From an uncultured Oscillospiraceae bacterium (GTDB lineage: Bacteria; Bacillota; Clostridia; Oscillospirales; Oscillospiraceae), in NCBI GenBank assembly GCA_947630645.1, contig CANRIF010000009.1:1-42331 (forward strand): 42,331 nt of DNA, given 5' to 3'. The notes under the pieces were generated by a model. The model searched no databases and was not told where the DNA came from. It saw only the letters and a list, made by a program, of their open reading frames with translations. Each line of letters begins with the position of its first letter. Within the stretch, counting starts at the first letter, position 1. A program made the translations under genes and the position numbers. Below, piece after piece: positions 26,790 to 34,436 of this stretch.

Positions 26790-28301
26790 TCAGGAGAGTA
26801 CGCCTATGTCCCATGGCTGAAATTCGTCCTCTCCCACGCCCAGTATTTCACTTTTTGTCTTCCTCCCGGAGGCGACCGCCAGCAGATCACGGAATATCTC
26901 TTCGCCCATCTGCTCCACCGTTTGCTCGCCGTCGATGATACGGCCGCAATTGATGTCCATGTCCGCCTCCATCCGCCGAAACAGCGGCGTATTGGTCGCC
27001 AGCTTATAGGTCGGCGCCGGGACGCTCCCAAAGCAGGAGCCGCGCCCGGTGGTGAAAGCTACCAGGTTAGCCCCTCCGGCGATCTGACCCGTCACCGCGA
27101 CCGGGTCATAGCCCGGCGTGTCCATAAAGACGAGCCCTCGCTGGCAGACCCGCTCGCCGTAGCGGTAGACCTCCATCAGCCCTGTATCGCCGCCTTTTTT
27201 GATGCCTCCCAGCGACTTTTCCAGCACGTTTGTGATACCGCCGTCCTGGTTGCCGGGCGTCACTCGACCGTTGATCTGCGTATCGCGGCCCTTACTGTAT
27301 TCCATCCACCACTCGATCCGCTCCGTTAGCTTTTGCGCCACTTCCGGCGTGGCAGCCCTTCTGGTGAGCAGATGCTCCGCACCGAATATCTCTGATATCT
27401 CCGAAAGGATCGCCGTACCGCCGCATCGGACCAGTTTCGTCACGGCTGCGCCGAGCGCTGGATTGGCGGAAAGTCCGGAAAAGCTGTCGCTTCCGCCGCA
27501 CTCCAACGCTACCGTCAAATGCTCCGCAGACACAGTTTTCCGCACAGCTTGATTGGCTTCCACCAGCATCCCGCGGACGAACTTGATGCCCTTGTTGATC
27601 GCCGCCGCGGTCCCTCCGATCTGTTGGATCACGATCCGAGCGCAGGGTTTGCCCTCCGGCTCGCCTACCGCCTCGAAGAACTCATCCATATTGTTGCGCT
27701 CGCAGCCCAGGGACACGGCCACGATGCCGGCGATATTCGGATGGCGCATATACCCGCCGATGGTGCGGCGCAGGCAGTCCAGAGGCTCGCCGTTTTCCAT
27801 ACCGCAGCCGCTGTGTACCACAAACGGCACAACGCCATCCACCTGCGGGTACGCCGCAAGGGTCTCCGCATCAAAGGCCCCGGCTATTTTCCTGACCACC
27901 GTCGCCGCGCAGTTGCTCAGGGCAAACACGCCAATGTAGTTGCGCGTGCCGACCCGTCCGTCCGCGCGGACAAATCCGTCGAATGTTGCGTGCATATCAC
28001 GTTGTACGGGCCGGTACTCAGAGCAGAAAGCGTAGTCCTGGGCACCTTGTCCGAAACGGATGTTCTGCGTGTGCATCATCGCTCCCGCAGGTACGTCCTC
28101 GGCCGCATAGCCGATCACCGTGTTATATTTGACTACGGCTTCACCCTCTTTCAGCGGACGTGTGGACAGCTTAAAGCCCCTGGGGATGAAACTCGCCGCC
28201 GTCAACCCTTCCTCCGGGATCGGCGTTCCGGGCTGGATATCCTCCCGGCTCACGACCACATTGTCATTCGGATGAAGACGGATGGTCTTATTGACTGCCA
28301 T
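26790..28301 (-). CDS. UxaA/GarD-family dehydratase (altronate/galactarate type)
   Basis: A 503-residue dehydratase. An N-terminal SAF domain (residues 1-95: KTIRLHPNDNVVVSREDI, GYAAEDVPAG, HTQNIRF) is fused to the catalytic part: FVRADGRVGTRNYIGVFALSNC, VHSGCGM, LGCERNN, ECGGSDSFSGLSANPALGAA, PGNQDGGITNVLEKSLGG and TTGRGSCFGSVPAPTYKLATN. Such enzymes eliminate water from altronate, galactarate or similar acids using iron. The exact substrate is not given by sequence. The start is ATG 28301 with AGAGGTGGG upstream; a longer frame to 28760 runs into tctA. Gap to the CoA transferase is 25 bases. Confidence 0.88.
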   Translation of the reverse strand: MAVNKTIRLHPNDNVVVSREDIQPGTPIPEEGLTAASFIPRGFKLSTRPLKEGEAVVKYNTVIGYAAEDVPAGAMMHTQNIRFGQGAQDYAFCSEYRPVQRDMHATFDGFVRADGRVGTRNYIGVFALSNCAATVVRKIAGAFDAETLAAYPQVDGVVPFVVHSGCGMENGEPLDCLRRTIGGYMRHPNIAGIVAVSLGCERNNMDEFFEAVGEPEGKPCARIVIQQIGGTAAAINKGIKFVRGMLVEANQAVRKTVSAEHLTVALECGGSDSFSGLSANPALGAAVTKLVRCGGTAILSEISEIFGAEHLLTRRAATPEVAQKLTERIEWWMEYSKGRDTQINGRVTPGNQDGGITNVLEKSLGGIKKGGDTGLMEVYRYGERVCQRGLVFMDTPGYDPVAVTGQIAGGANLVAFTTGRGSCFGSVPAPTYKLATNTPLFRRMEADMDINCGRIIDGEQTVEQMGEEIFRDLLAVASGRKTKSEILGVGEDEFQPWDIGVLS

Positions 28302-28342
28302 TGTTCCCACCTCTCTGTCCTGCTCCTTATCGGTCTGCACGT

Positions 28343-29839
28343 TCACTTGTTTTTTGCCTTCTTGCTCCCATGGGTCCTTCGGTACATCACGATGCTGAGC
28401 GTGATGGCGAGGACGATGAATACGCAGCTGAGAGGCCGCGTGAAGAACGACAGGTAGTTCATCTTGCTTGCGATCAGCGCACGGCGGAAATTCGGTTCCA
28501 TGATCGGACCGAGTATGATGCCCAGGACCATAGGTGCGACCGGCATCCCGCATTTGATCATCACATAGCCGAAGACGCCAAGGCCATAAGCGACCCACAT
28601 ATCGAACGGGGAATTGTTCACCGCATAACTGCCGACGACACACATCACGATCACAACAGGAAACAGGATCTTCGGCGGTACGGACAGCAGCTTGGGAAAC
28701 AGCTTTGCGCCGCCCAGGCCGAAAGCGAGCATGGCCAAATTGGCGATGAGCAGTATCCATAGGATAGTGGTCACCAGCTCCGGGTTCTTTGTCATCAGCG
28801 TGGGACCGGGCGTCAGGCCCTGTATCATCAGCGCGCTCAGAAGGATCGCCGTGCAGGGGTCGCCGGGTATGCCCAGGGTCACCATCGGAATGATGGCGCC
28901 GCCTGTCACCGCGTTATTGGAACTTTCACAGGCCAGAATGCCTTCTACCGCCCCTTTGCCAAACTCTTCGGGGTGCTTGGAACAGCGCTTAGCCTCGCTG
29001 TAGGAGAGCCAAGCGGCGATCGTCGGGCCCGTCCCTGGGATAGCGCCAATGACCATTCCAATAAACATAGACTTGAACAGGAGCCACTTGTTGTGCCAAT
29101 ACTCACGGAATTTTGGCATAACTCCCGTAATCTTCTTTGCCACGCCCTTCGCCACGGTATGATCTTCTTCCGCCTTCAGGAACATCTCAGACAGCGCGAA
29201 CAGACCTACCAAGGCCGGAACGGTCGAGATGCCCTTCATAACGCTCATAGACCCAAATGTATAGCGCAGCACGCCGTCCATCGGATCAACGCCGATGCAG
29301 GCCAACAGCATCCCCATGACGCCGGCGAGAATTCCGAACAGCATTGAGCCCTCGGATACGCCGATGATGCAGGACAGGCCGATCAATGCCACGGAGAAAT
29401 ACTCCTGCGGGCCGAATTCCAAAGCGAAACGGGCGATCAGGCTGGCAAAAATCAGCAGGCAGAACGCGGAAAACGTCCCTCCCAGCCAGGAGGCCGTTAC
29501 AGAGAGGCTCAGGGCATGTCCAGCCTCGCCCCTTTGCGCCATAGGGTATCCATCCACCGTCGTGGCGACGTTACCCGGCGCACCGGGCGTGTGGATAAGG
29601 ATCGCAGGGATGCTCCCGCCGTAATAGCCGCCGCAATACAGCCCCAGAAGGAAGCCGAACGCGGAGGAAAACTCCATGCCAAAGGTGACCGGCGTGAAAA
29701 CAGCGATCCCCGTGGCAGCGGTAAGACCTGGTATCGCGCCAAAGATGATCCCGACGAGTACGCCCAGGATCAGCCAAAGCAGACAGCCAGGGTTCAGCAC
29801 TGTCATAAGACCGTCCAAAATGGCCTGAAAACTAATCAT
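28343..29839 (-). CDS. tctA: Tripartite tricarboxylate transporter, large permease TctA
   Basis: A 498-residue TctA-family membrane protein with about twelve helices. Family motifs include GIIFGAIPGLTAATGIAVFTP, YYGGSIPAILIHTPGAPGNVATTVDGYPM (cited in parts: GGSIPAILIHTPG) and the second-half GAIPGTGPTIAAWLSY. TctA, with TctB and the periplasmic/lipoprotein TctC, imports citrate-like or other carboxylates using ion gradients. ATG 29839 follows GGGAGGA by nine bases; a longer frame overlaps tctB. It lies 41 bases before the uxaA-like gene. Confidence 0.95.
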   Translation of the reverse strand: MISFQAILDGLMTVLNPGCLLWLILGVLVGIIFGAIPGLTAATGIAVFTPVTFGMEFSSAFGFLLGLYCGGYYGGSIPAILIHTPGAPGNVATTVDGYPMAQRGEAGHALSLSVTASWLGGTFSAFCLLIFASLIARFALEFGPQEYFSVALIGLSCIIGVSEGSMLFGILAGVMGMLLACIGVDPMDGVLRYTFGSMSVMKGISTVPALVGLFALSEMFLKAEEDHTVAKGVAKKITGVMPKFREYWHNKWLLFKSMFIGMVIGAIPGTGPTIAAWLSYSEAKRCSKHPEEFGKGAVEGILACESSNNAVTGGAIIPMVTLGIPGDPCTAILLSALMIQGLTPGPTLMTKNPELVTTILWILLIANLAMLAFGLGGAKLFPKLLSVPPKILFPVVIVMCVVGSYAVNNSPFDMWVAYGLGVFGYVMIKCGMPVAPMVLGIILGPIMEPNFRRALIASKMNYLSFFTRPLSCVFIVLAITLSIVMYRRTHGSKKAKNK

Positions 29840-29858
29840 ATCTGACCATCCTCCCTTC

Positions 29859-30290
29859 TCAGGGCAAGTAAATGCCAAAAACCTTGGTGAACAGGTAATA
29901 CAGCACCACGGGCAGCAAAATGGAAATGCCCAGCAGGCTGATCCATCTCTTTTCTCCAAACAGGTACATCTCGCCCATAAGGAAAATGATCGTCGGGATC
30001 AAAAATCCAAAGTTTTGAAACGCGAGAATATACAGCCCGACCCAGATGATCGTCGGCAATGACCTGCACAGATTGAACTTTTTCCCATTTTTGCTCTCGT
30101 CTGCAGGTTTCCTCACCTCAACGATCAGGATACACACAGCAGTGATAAACATGATGGCGAACAATACCAAAGGCCAAAAGCTCGGATTAACGCCAGTGGT
30201 ACTCACATACGGCCACGAAAGTGTGTAGAGAAAACCTGCAACTGCAAAAAGGATATAAGAGACGGCTAGTATTATGTTTCTTTTTTTCAT
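29859..30290 (-). CDS. tctB: Tripartite tricarboxylate transporter, small permease TctB
   Basis: A 143-residue TctB-family protein with four hydrophobic segments (starting KKRNIILAVSYILFAVAGFLY, quoted in part: RNIILAVSYILFAVAG) and the typical WPLVLF and IPTIIFLMGEMYLFGEKRW elements. It is the small membrane partner of TctA. ATG 30290 is preferred over GTG 30299 because AAAGGGTGGAGA lies correctly only for the ATG. It sits between tctC and tctA and is separated from tctC by a large hairpin, which may set the ratio of binding protein to permease. Confidence 0.88.
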   Translation of the reverse strand: MKKRNIILAVSYILFAVAGFLYTLSWPYVSTTGVNPSFWPLVLFAIMFITAVCILIVEVRKPADESKNGKKFNLCRSLPTIIWVGLYILAFQNFGFLIPTIIFLMGEMYLFGEKRWISLLGISILLPVVLYYLFTKVFGIYLP

Positions 30291-30314
30291 TCTCTCCACC
30301 CTTTAAAATACTGA

Positions 30315-30356
30315 TCAGCCTGCCCTGAGCCGCGCTGACGGTTCAGGACAGGCTGA
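30315..30356 (-). repeat. Intercistronic hairpin between tctC and tctB
   Basis: An inverted repeat (TCAGCCTGCCCTGA / TCAGGACAGGCTGA) of 13 pairs with one mismatch and a 14-base loop. It lies directly after the binding-protein gene. Only a weak U-tract follows on the minus strand (ATTTT), so it is more likely a partial terminator or 3' RNA-stabilising structure than a full stop. Confidence 0.6.
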
Positions 30357-30387
30357 ATGGTCGCGCTGAATAGCTGCGCCGCGCCGC

Positions 30388-31437
30388 TTAACTGTTCAGG
30401 GCCGCGATAACGTTCTTGAACGACTCAGTGACCTCGCGCATATGCGCTTCGGATTCCTCCGCGCTCATATAGCAGTTGGGGAAGCCCATCTTCTCAAAGG
30501 ATTCGTTGACATAGTCGGATGCCATAGCTTCCGTGTACGCGTCGCGCAAAATGGTGAGTACGGCCGGATCGACGCCGGCGGGAGCGACCAGCGTGGTAAA
30601 GCAGGTGGAGGTGATGTCATACCCTTGGGAGACAAAGGTAGCCACATCAGGGACCACTTCGTCCTGCTCCGCGGAGGACACGCCAAGCGCTTTATACTGG
30701 CCGTCTGCCAGGTTGGCAACGGTATCGGTGCTGAGCAAGCAGCCCACCTCCAGGTGGCCGCCCATGATCGCTGCGTTCACGTCGGCAGCGCCGCCGTAAG
30801 GCACATGGGTCAGCTCGATGTCGGCATACTGCTCAAGCTGGTGCATGAATATCTCCTGGGAGCTGTTCGCACCGGGCGTACCATAGTTCAGACCGGGATT
30901 CTCCTTTGCGTATTCCACGAACTCGTCGATGTTGTCCGCCGGGAAGTCATTGGGGACCACCAGCACGAAGGCTAGGTCGGTCGCCTGACCGATCACATCA
31001 AAGCTGTCGATGTCATACGAGACCGTCGAAGTGTACGGGACCACGGAAATGCATCCAGCCGCGCTCATGAACAGCGTATAGCCGTCCGGCTTCTCAGCGG
31101 CCGCCTGGACAGCGCCCACAGAGCCGCCCGCGCCGGGCACGTTAAGGACCGTGATGGTGCAGTCAAGGATATCGCCCATAGCATCGGCAATGATCCGGCT
31201 GGTCATGTCGTTGGAGCCGCCGGCGGTATAGGGGCTAATCAGCGTGATGGCCTTGGTGGGAAAATCGACCTTCGGTTCTTCGGCCGGCTTTTCTTCTTCG
31301 GCGTCAGACTTCTCCGCCTCGTCCTGCTTGGGGGCTTCCGTCGCAGTGGAGGCGTTCTCCTTATTGCCGGACCCGCCGCAGGCAGCAAGCGAAAGTACCA
31401 TGACGAGCGCCAAAACAAGTGCGAGATACTTTTTCAT
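30388..31437 (-). CDS. tctC: Tripartite tricarboxylate transporter substrate-binding lipoprotein TctC
   Basis: A 349-residue TctC/Bug-family solute receptor. A lipoprotein signal ends at LSLAAC with Cys20, then an acidic/Ala linker of about 35 residues, then the Bug fold: FPTKAITLISPYTAGGSNDMTSRI, VLNVPGAGGSVGA, NYGTPGANSS, LTHVPYGGAADVNAAIMGGHLEVG (cited in part: VPYGGAADVNAAIMGG). It binds the carboxylate substrate outside the membrane. GAAAGGATG precedes the ATG. It lies 83 bases after gntR with no clear promoter of its own, so it is probably read from the gntR promoter. Confidence 0.93.
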   Translation of the reverse strand: MKKYLALVLALVMVLSLAACGGSGNKENASTATEAPKQDEAEKSDAEEEKPAEEPKVDFPTKAITLISPYTAGGSNDMTSRIIADAMGDILDCTITVLNVPGAGGSVGAVQAAAEKPDGYTLFMSAAGCISVVPYTSTVSYDIDSFDVIGQATDLAFVLVVPNDFPADNIDEFVEYAKENPGLNYGTPGANSSQEIFMHQLEQYADIELTHVPYGGAADVNAAIMGGHLEVGCLLSTDTVANLADGQYKALGVSSAEQDEVVPDVATFVSQGYDITSTCFTTLVAPAGVDPAVLTILRDAYTEAMASDYVNESFEKMGFPNCYMSAEESEAHMREVTESFKNVIAALNS

Positions 31438-31520
31438 GTGTTTTCATCCTTTCTGTAAAATTTGATGTTGTTCCACGCATGCAAATAGGACTCAGGACCG
31501 CACGGCTCTCCATTCGCTTT

Positions 31521-32177
31521 TTACAGCTCCCGCAAAATGTCCCGCAGAATGGTCTGGTAGCCGCCGATCTTGTTCTTGCGGATGATCTCAGCGACCTTTT
31601 CCGCCTCTCTGCAGCGGATCAGACGCAGGATCTCCTTATGCTCCTCCAAAGATTCAGCGATACGGTCGGCACGAAGAATATAGAAGTTTCGCGTGATCTT
31701 AGATCTGTTCGCCAGTTGGTCGATCAGATCGATCAGCGTCTGGTTGCCGCAGTGCTTATTGATATATGTGTGGAATTTCGTGTTATAGTCAGAGTATGTG
31801 ACGTTGTCCCCCTCCTTAACACACTTCTCCATCACATCCAAAAGTTTCTGCAGCTCGTCGATCTCCTGCTCCGACATACATTTGACGGCAAGCTGTGCGG
31901 CATAGGGCTCTAAAAGCTGCCTGATCGCGGAGATCTCGCTGTACTCCTTCCCGTCTATCTTCTTCACCGTGGCGCCGGCGTATGGCACCACTTCCACAAG
32001 ACCGTCCTGCTGGAGCATCTTCAGCGCAGCGCGCACAGGCATGGCACTCGTTCCAAGACTCTGGCTGATCTGCGCTACGATGATCCGCTCGCCCGGATTT
32101 CTCTTCCCGGTGACGATCTCGCCTTTCAACGTTCGATAGACACGCTCTTCTTCTGTCAGTTTCTTCATGTCGGCCAT
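31521..32177 (-). CDS. GntR-family (FadR/FCD-type) transcriptional regulator
   Basis: A 218-residue regulator. The N-terminal winged helix holds GEIVTGKRNPGERIIVAQISQ and the recognition helix TSAMPVRAALKMLQQDGLV, ending VPYAGATVKKID. The C-terminal all-helical FCD domain (from about residue 80) carries His residues in YNTKFHTYINKHCGN and SLEEHKEIL that usually bind metal and the effector acid. FCD regulators commonly sense carboxylic or sugar acids and repress catabolic operons. It is the first gene of the cluster and its own promoter carries candidate operators, so autoregulation is likely (inference). GGAGGTG lies seven bases before the ATG. Confidence 0.93.
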   Translation of the reverse strand: MADMKKLTEEERVYRTLKGEIVTGKRNPGERIIVAQISQSLGTSAMPVRAALKMLQQDGLVEVVPYAGATVKKIDGKEYSEISAIRQLLEPYAAQLAVKCMSEQEIDELQKLLDVMEKCVKEGDNVTYSDYNTKFHTYINKHCGNQTLIDLIDQLANRSKITRNFYILRADRIAESLEEHKEILRLIRCREAEKVAEIIRKNKIGGYQTILRDILREL

Positions 32178-32203
32178 ATGAGCACCTCCATTTGAATGCT
32201 CAG

Positions 32204-32217
32204 GATTTGATCAAATC
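32204..32217. promoter_or_regulatory. Perfect 14-bp palindrome, candidate GntR operator
   Basis: GATTTGA/TCAAATC, an uninterrupted palindrome just downstream of the predicted gntR transcription start and 27 bases before the gene. Position and symmetry suit a dimeric repressor. Confidence 0.6.
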
Positions 32218-32226
32218 TTTGATTTT

Positions 32227-32254
32227 ATTTTATATCAAATCCTGTATTTGTCAA
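32227..32254 (-). promoter_or_regulatory. SigA-type promoter of the gntR-tct-ilvD cluster
   Basis: Minus strand TTGACA (consensus), 16-base spacer, TAAAAT. It is the only strong promoter seen for the nine-gene cluster. Its -35 lies inside an inverted repeat ATTTGTC/GACAAAT. Confidence 0.75.
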
Positions 32255-32285
32255 GGACAAATTATTATCAAAATGTTGATTTGTC
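32246..32285. promoter_or_regulatory. Second operator candidate overlapping the -35
   Basis: ATTTGTC (32246), three bases, GACAAAT (32256-32262), and a further ATTTGTC at 32279-32285 that could pair with the same GACAAAT. Together with several TTGAT/ATCAA half-sites between 32205 and 32280 this suggests more than one regulator-binding site. Confidence 0.45.
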
Positions 32286-32392
32286 CAAAACGTCTCATTT
32301 TTGCGCTTGTTTCTTGTGTAAAATCACTTGTTTCACCGTGCAACATGGTAAGTCCGCCATACCGGACAGCAGATTACGCCTCTCCTCTTCTA

Positions 32393-32431
32393 CATATAAA
32401 CAGAACGCCGCAGGCATGAAGCTTGCGGCGT
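32393..32431 (-). terminator. Hairpin terminator after the LD-carboxypeptidase gene
   Basis: ACGCCGCA-GGC / GCT-TGCGGCGT stem of 11 pairs (one G-T) with a 5-base loop, then TTCTGTTTAT on the minus strand. The U-tract is modest. It separates ldcA from the gntR promoter. Confidence 0.6.
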
Positions 32432-32449
32432 CCATTCTATCCTGTTTGT

Positions 32450-33493
32450 TCATGCCGTGGCCGGCTCCAGGAGCGTCAGCGTCTTTCTGTCCGCGTCCAG
32501 GCGGCACATCACGCCGTAAGGAATAACGCCGATGGGCTCGGCATGGCCGAAATTGACGTTGCAGAGGATGGACAGGTCCGGCCGTCCGGCCTCCCGGCCC
32601 ACCACACGGCGGTATACCTCCTTATAGGGCTCGTACTTCCTGCGCCGGGCGGGCTTGCCCACCAGGATACCTTTTACCACGTCGAATATCCCCTGGGCGG
32701 CCAGATTGCGTAGATACCAGGTCAGGTTGTCGATGGATATGTCGTCCTCGCTGGTCTCTAAAAACAGCATCTTCCCCATCCACTCCTCCTTGGACGGCCA
32801 TATCGTCGTGCCTACCACCATGGGGAACACGTCCATGCACCCGCCCAGCAGCGGTCCCTCCGCCACGCCGGAACCCTGTATGACCTCATAGCCGATCTCC
32901 TCCGGGTGGTACTGTTTGACCCGGTGCATATTCTCCGGCTTCCACCAGATCTTCTCGTCCTCGTCATCGTACCAGTACGGCGCGGAGGGGATGTCCAATG
33001 TGGGTTTTGGCTCAAAAAGGGTATCCCGGATCATGGCGGCGGTGTAGTCGTTGATCTTGCCATACTCGGAGAAGTTGGTCATCAGGCTGGCGCCGTAATA
33101 GGAGACGAGCCCGGCCTTATAGCACATCAGGTGGTTGATAGTCGTGTCGGAAAAGCCGGTGAAAATCTTGGGGTTATCACGGATCACATCAAAGTCGATG
33201 TAGGGCAACAGGCGGATGGCGTCATCCCCGCCGATGGCGCTGATAACGGCCTTGACGCTCTTATCCCGAAAGGCGTCCATCATGTCCGCCGCCCGGGCTT
33301 CCGGGTGGTCATAGAGATAGTCCCGGCCCTTCAATGCGTTGGGCATGACCTTGACATGAAGCCCATAGTCCCCCTCCAGCCGCTGGCGGGCGATCTCCAG
33401 CTTGTGGATGGCCCAACTCTCCCCCAGCGTGCCCGCCGAAAGGCTGACGACGGCGACGGTGTCGCCTCGTTCCAAATGCTTTGGCTTGATCAT
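32450..33493 (-). CDS. S66-family peptidase (LD-carboxypeptidase / MccF-like)
   Basis: A 347-residue S66 serine peptidase. The nucleophile elbow GFSD puts Ser115 in place, GPLLGGCMDVFPM is the middle motif, MLFLETSEDD supplies the catalytic Glu region, and the C-terminal CNVNFGHAEPIGVIPYGV carries the His. LD-carboxypeptidases trim the terminal D-Ala of muropeptides; MccF relatives instead hydrolyse microcin C-type aminoacyl nucleotides. At about 350 residues with an aromatic insertion (WYDDEDEKIWW), it may belong to the MccF side; I cannot decide. No signal peptide, so cytoplasmic. It overlaps dapF by ATGA. Confidence 0.85.
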   Translation of the reverse strand: MIKPKHLERGDTVAVVSLSAGTLGESWAIHKLEIARQRLEGDYGLHVKVMPNALKGRDYLYDHPEARAADMMDAFRDKSVKAVISAIGGDDAIRLLPYIDFDVIRDNPKIFTGFSDTTINHLMCYKAGLVSYYGASLMTNFSEYGKINDYTAAMIRDTLFEPKPTLDIPSAPYWYDDEDEKIWWKPENMHRVKQYHPEEIGYEVIQGSGVAEGPLLGGCMDVFPMVVGTTIWPSKEEWMGKMLFLETSEDDISIDNLTWYLRNLAAQGIFDVVKGILVGKPARRRKYEPYKEVYRRVVGREAGRPDLSILCNVNFGHAEPIGVIPYGVMCRLDADRKTLTLLEPATA

Positions 33494-34329
33494 ATCGTCA
33501 GTTCCTCGTCGGTGATCTCGCCCTTGCAGACCACGTTGGTAGGGCCGGTGAGGAAGAGGTCGGTGACCCGCTCCCCTGCCCGGCCCACGTCCACGGTGAG
33601 GGTCCCGCCGGGCACGTCCACATGAATATTCTCGCCGCTGACTTCTCCCCGGAGAGCCAGCACCGCCGCCACCGAGCCGGTCCCCGTGCCGCAGGCCAGG
33701 GTGATGTCCTCCACGCCCCGCTCAAAAGTGCGTTCCAGCACATGATCCCGGCCTGTGAGTTCGTAAAAATTCACGTTGGCACCCGTGGGGAACGTCGGGT
33801 GGCGGCGTATCTTCCGCCCCAGCGCCCGCAGCGCGTCCATATCAGCCCCCGCCAGGCCCTGATAAGGCACTACGGCGTGGGGCAGGCCCGGCACGCCAAG
33901 CTCCACGTATGCACAGGGCCACCGTGTACCGTCCACTTCCACGGGCCGGTCCAGGTCGATCAGGCTGGGGGCGTTGAGCCGCACCCGCCAATTCCGGGCG
34001 TCCACGCGCCAGCCCGTTACCGTGCCGGACAGGGTCTCCACCCGCTGCACCGCCTCGGCCAGGCCGTTCTCATATCCATAGCGGCAGATGCACCGGGCCC
34101 CGTTGCCGCACATCTCCGCCTGGGAGCCGTCGGCGTTGAAAAACACCATCCGGAAGTCCCCGCCGTCCTCCGCCGGGCGCACCACCATCAGCCCGTCCGC
34201 CCCGATGGACATCCGGCGGCGGCACAGCGTCCGCGCCAGCCGGGGCAAATCGCTGTCCGGGATGCGGCGGTCCATGTCGTTCAGGATGATAAAGTCGTTC
34301 CCGGTGCCGTTCATCTTCCAAAAATCCAT
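33490..34329 (-). CDS. dapF: Diaminopimelate epimerase
   Basis: A 279-residue DapF. FWKMNGTGNDFIILND opens the protein, and the two catalytic Cys motifs EMCGNGARC and ACGTGTGS are both present, as is NVNFYEL. The enzyme converts LL- to meso-diaminopimelate for lysine and peptidoglycan. AAAGGAGG precedes the ATG at 34329; the longer frame to 34362 crosses the promoter -10. It is followed by an overlapping muropeptide-peptidase-like gene, which could link precursor synthesis and wall recycling (inference). Confidence 0.96.
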   Translation of the reverse strand: MDFWKMNGTGNDFIILNDMDRRIPDSDLPRLARTLCRRRMSIGADGLMVVRPAEDGGDFRMVFFNADGSQAEMCGNGARCICRYGYENGLAEAVQRVETLSGTVTGWRVDARNWRVRLNAPSLIDLDRPVEVDGTRWPCAYVELGVPGLPHAVVPYQGLAGADMDALRALGRKIRRHPTFPTGANVNFYELTGRDHVLERTFERGVEDITLACGTGTGSVAAVLALRGEVSGENIHVDVPGGTLTVDVGRAGERVTDLFLTGPTNVVCKGEITDEELTI

Positions 34330-34350
34330 AGCAGCGCCTCCTTTTCTTTC

Positions 34351-34378
34351 AGTATAGCACACAGAGAAAAGGTTGCAA
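34351..34378 (-). promoter_or_regulatory. dapF promoter sharing its -35 with the divergent promoter
   Basis: Minus strand TTGCAA, 16-base spacer ending TGC, TATACT (extended -10). TTGCAA is its own complement and is also the -35 of the plus-strand promoter. Confidence 0.75.
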
Positions 34379-34401
34379 AGAGGGCCAAAGGAATGTATAA
34401 T
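34373..34401 (+). promoter_or_regulatory. Promoter of the peptidase E gene
   Basis: Plus strand TTGCAA, 17-base spacer, TATAAT. Predicted start near 34408, with an AGAGGT ribosome site before the ATG at 34437. Confidence 0.75.
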
Positions 34402-34436
34402 GCTCTCCGCAAAACCATGACAAAGAGGTATCAGCT

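Noticed and set aside
28302-28760. Longer N-terminus for the UxaA-like protein
   Set aside because: It overlaps tctA by several hundred bases, and the SAF domain begins at the ATG at 28301, which has a ribosome site.
32192-32419. Small plus-strand frames between gntR and ldcA
   Set aside because: They cover the promoter/operator array and the terminator, have no ribosome site and match no family.
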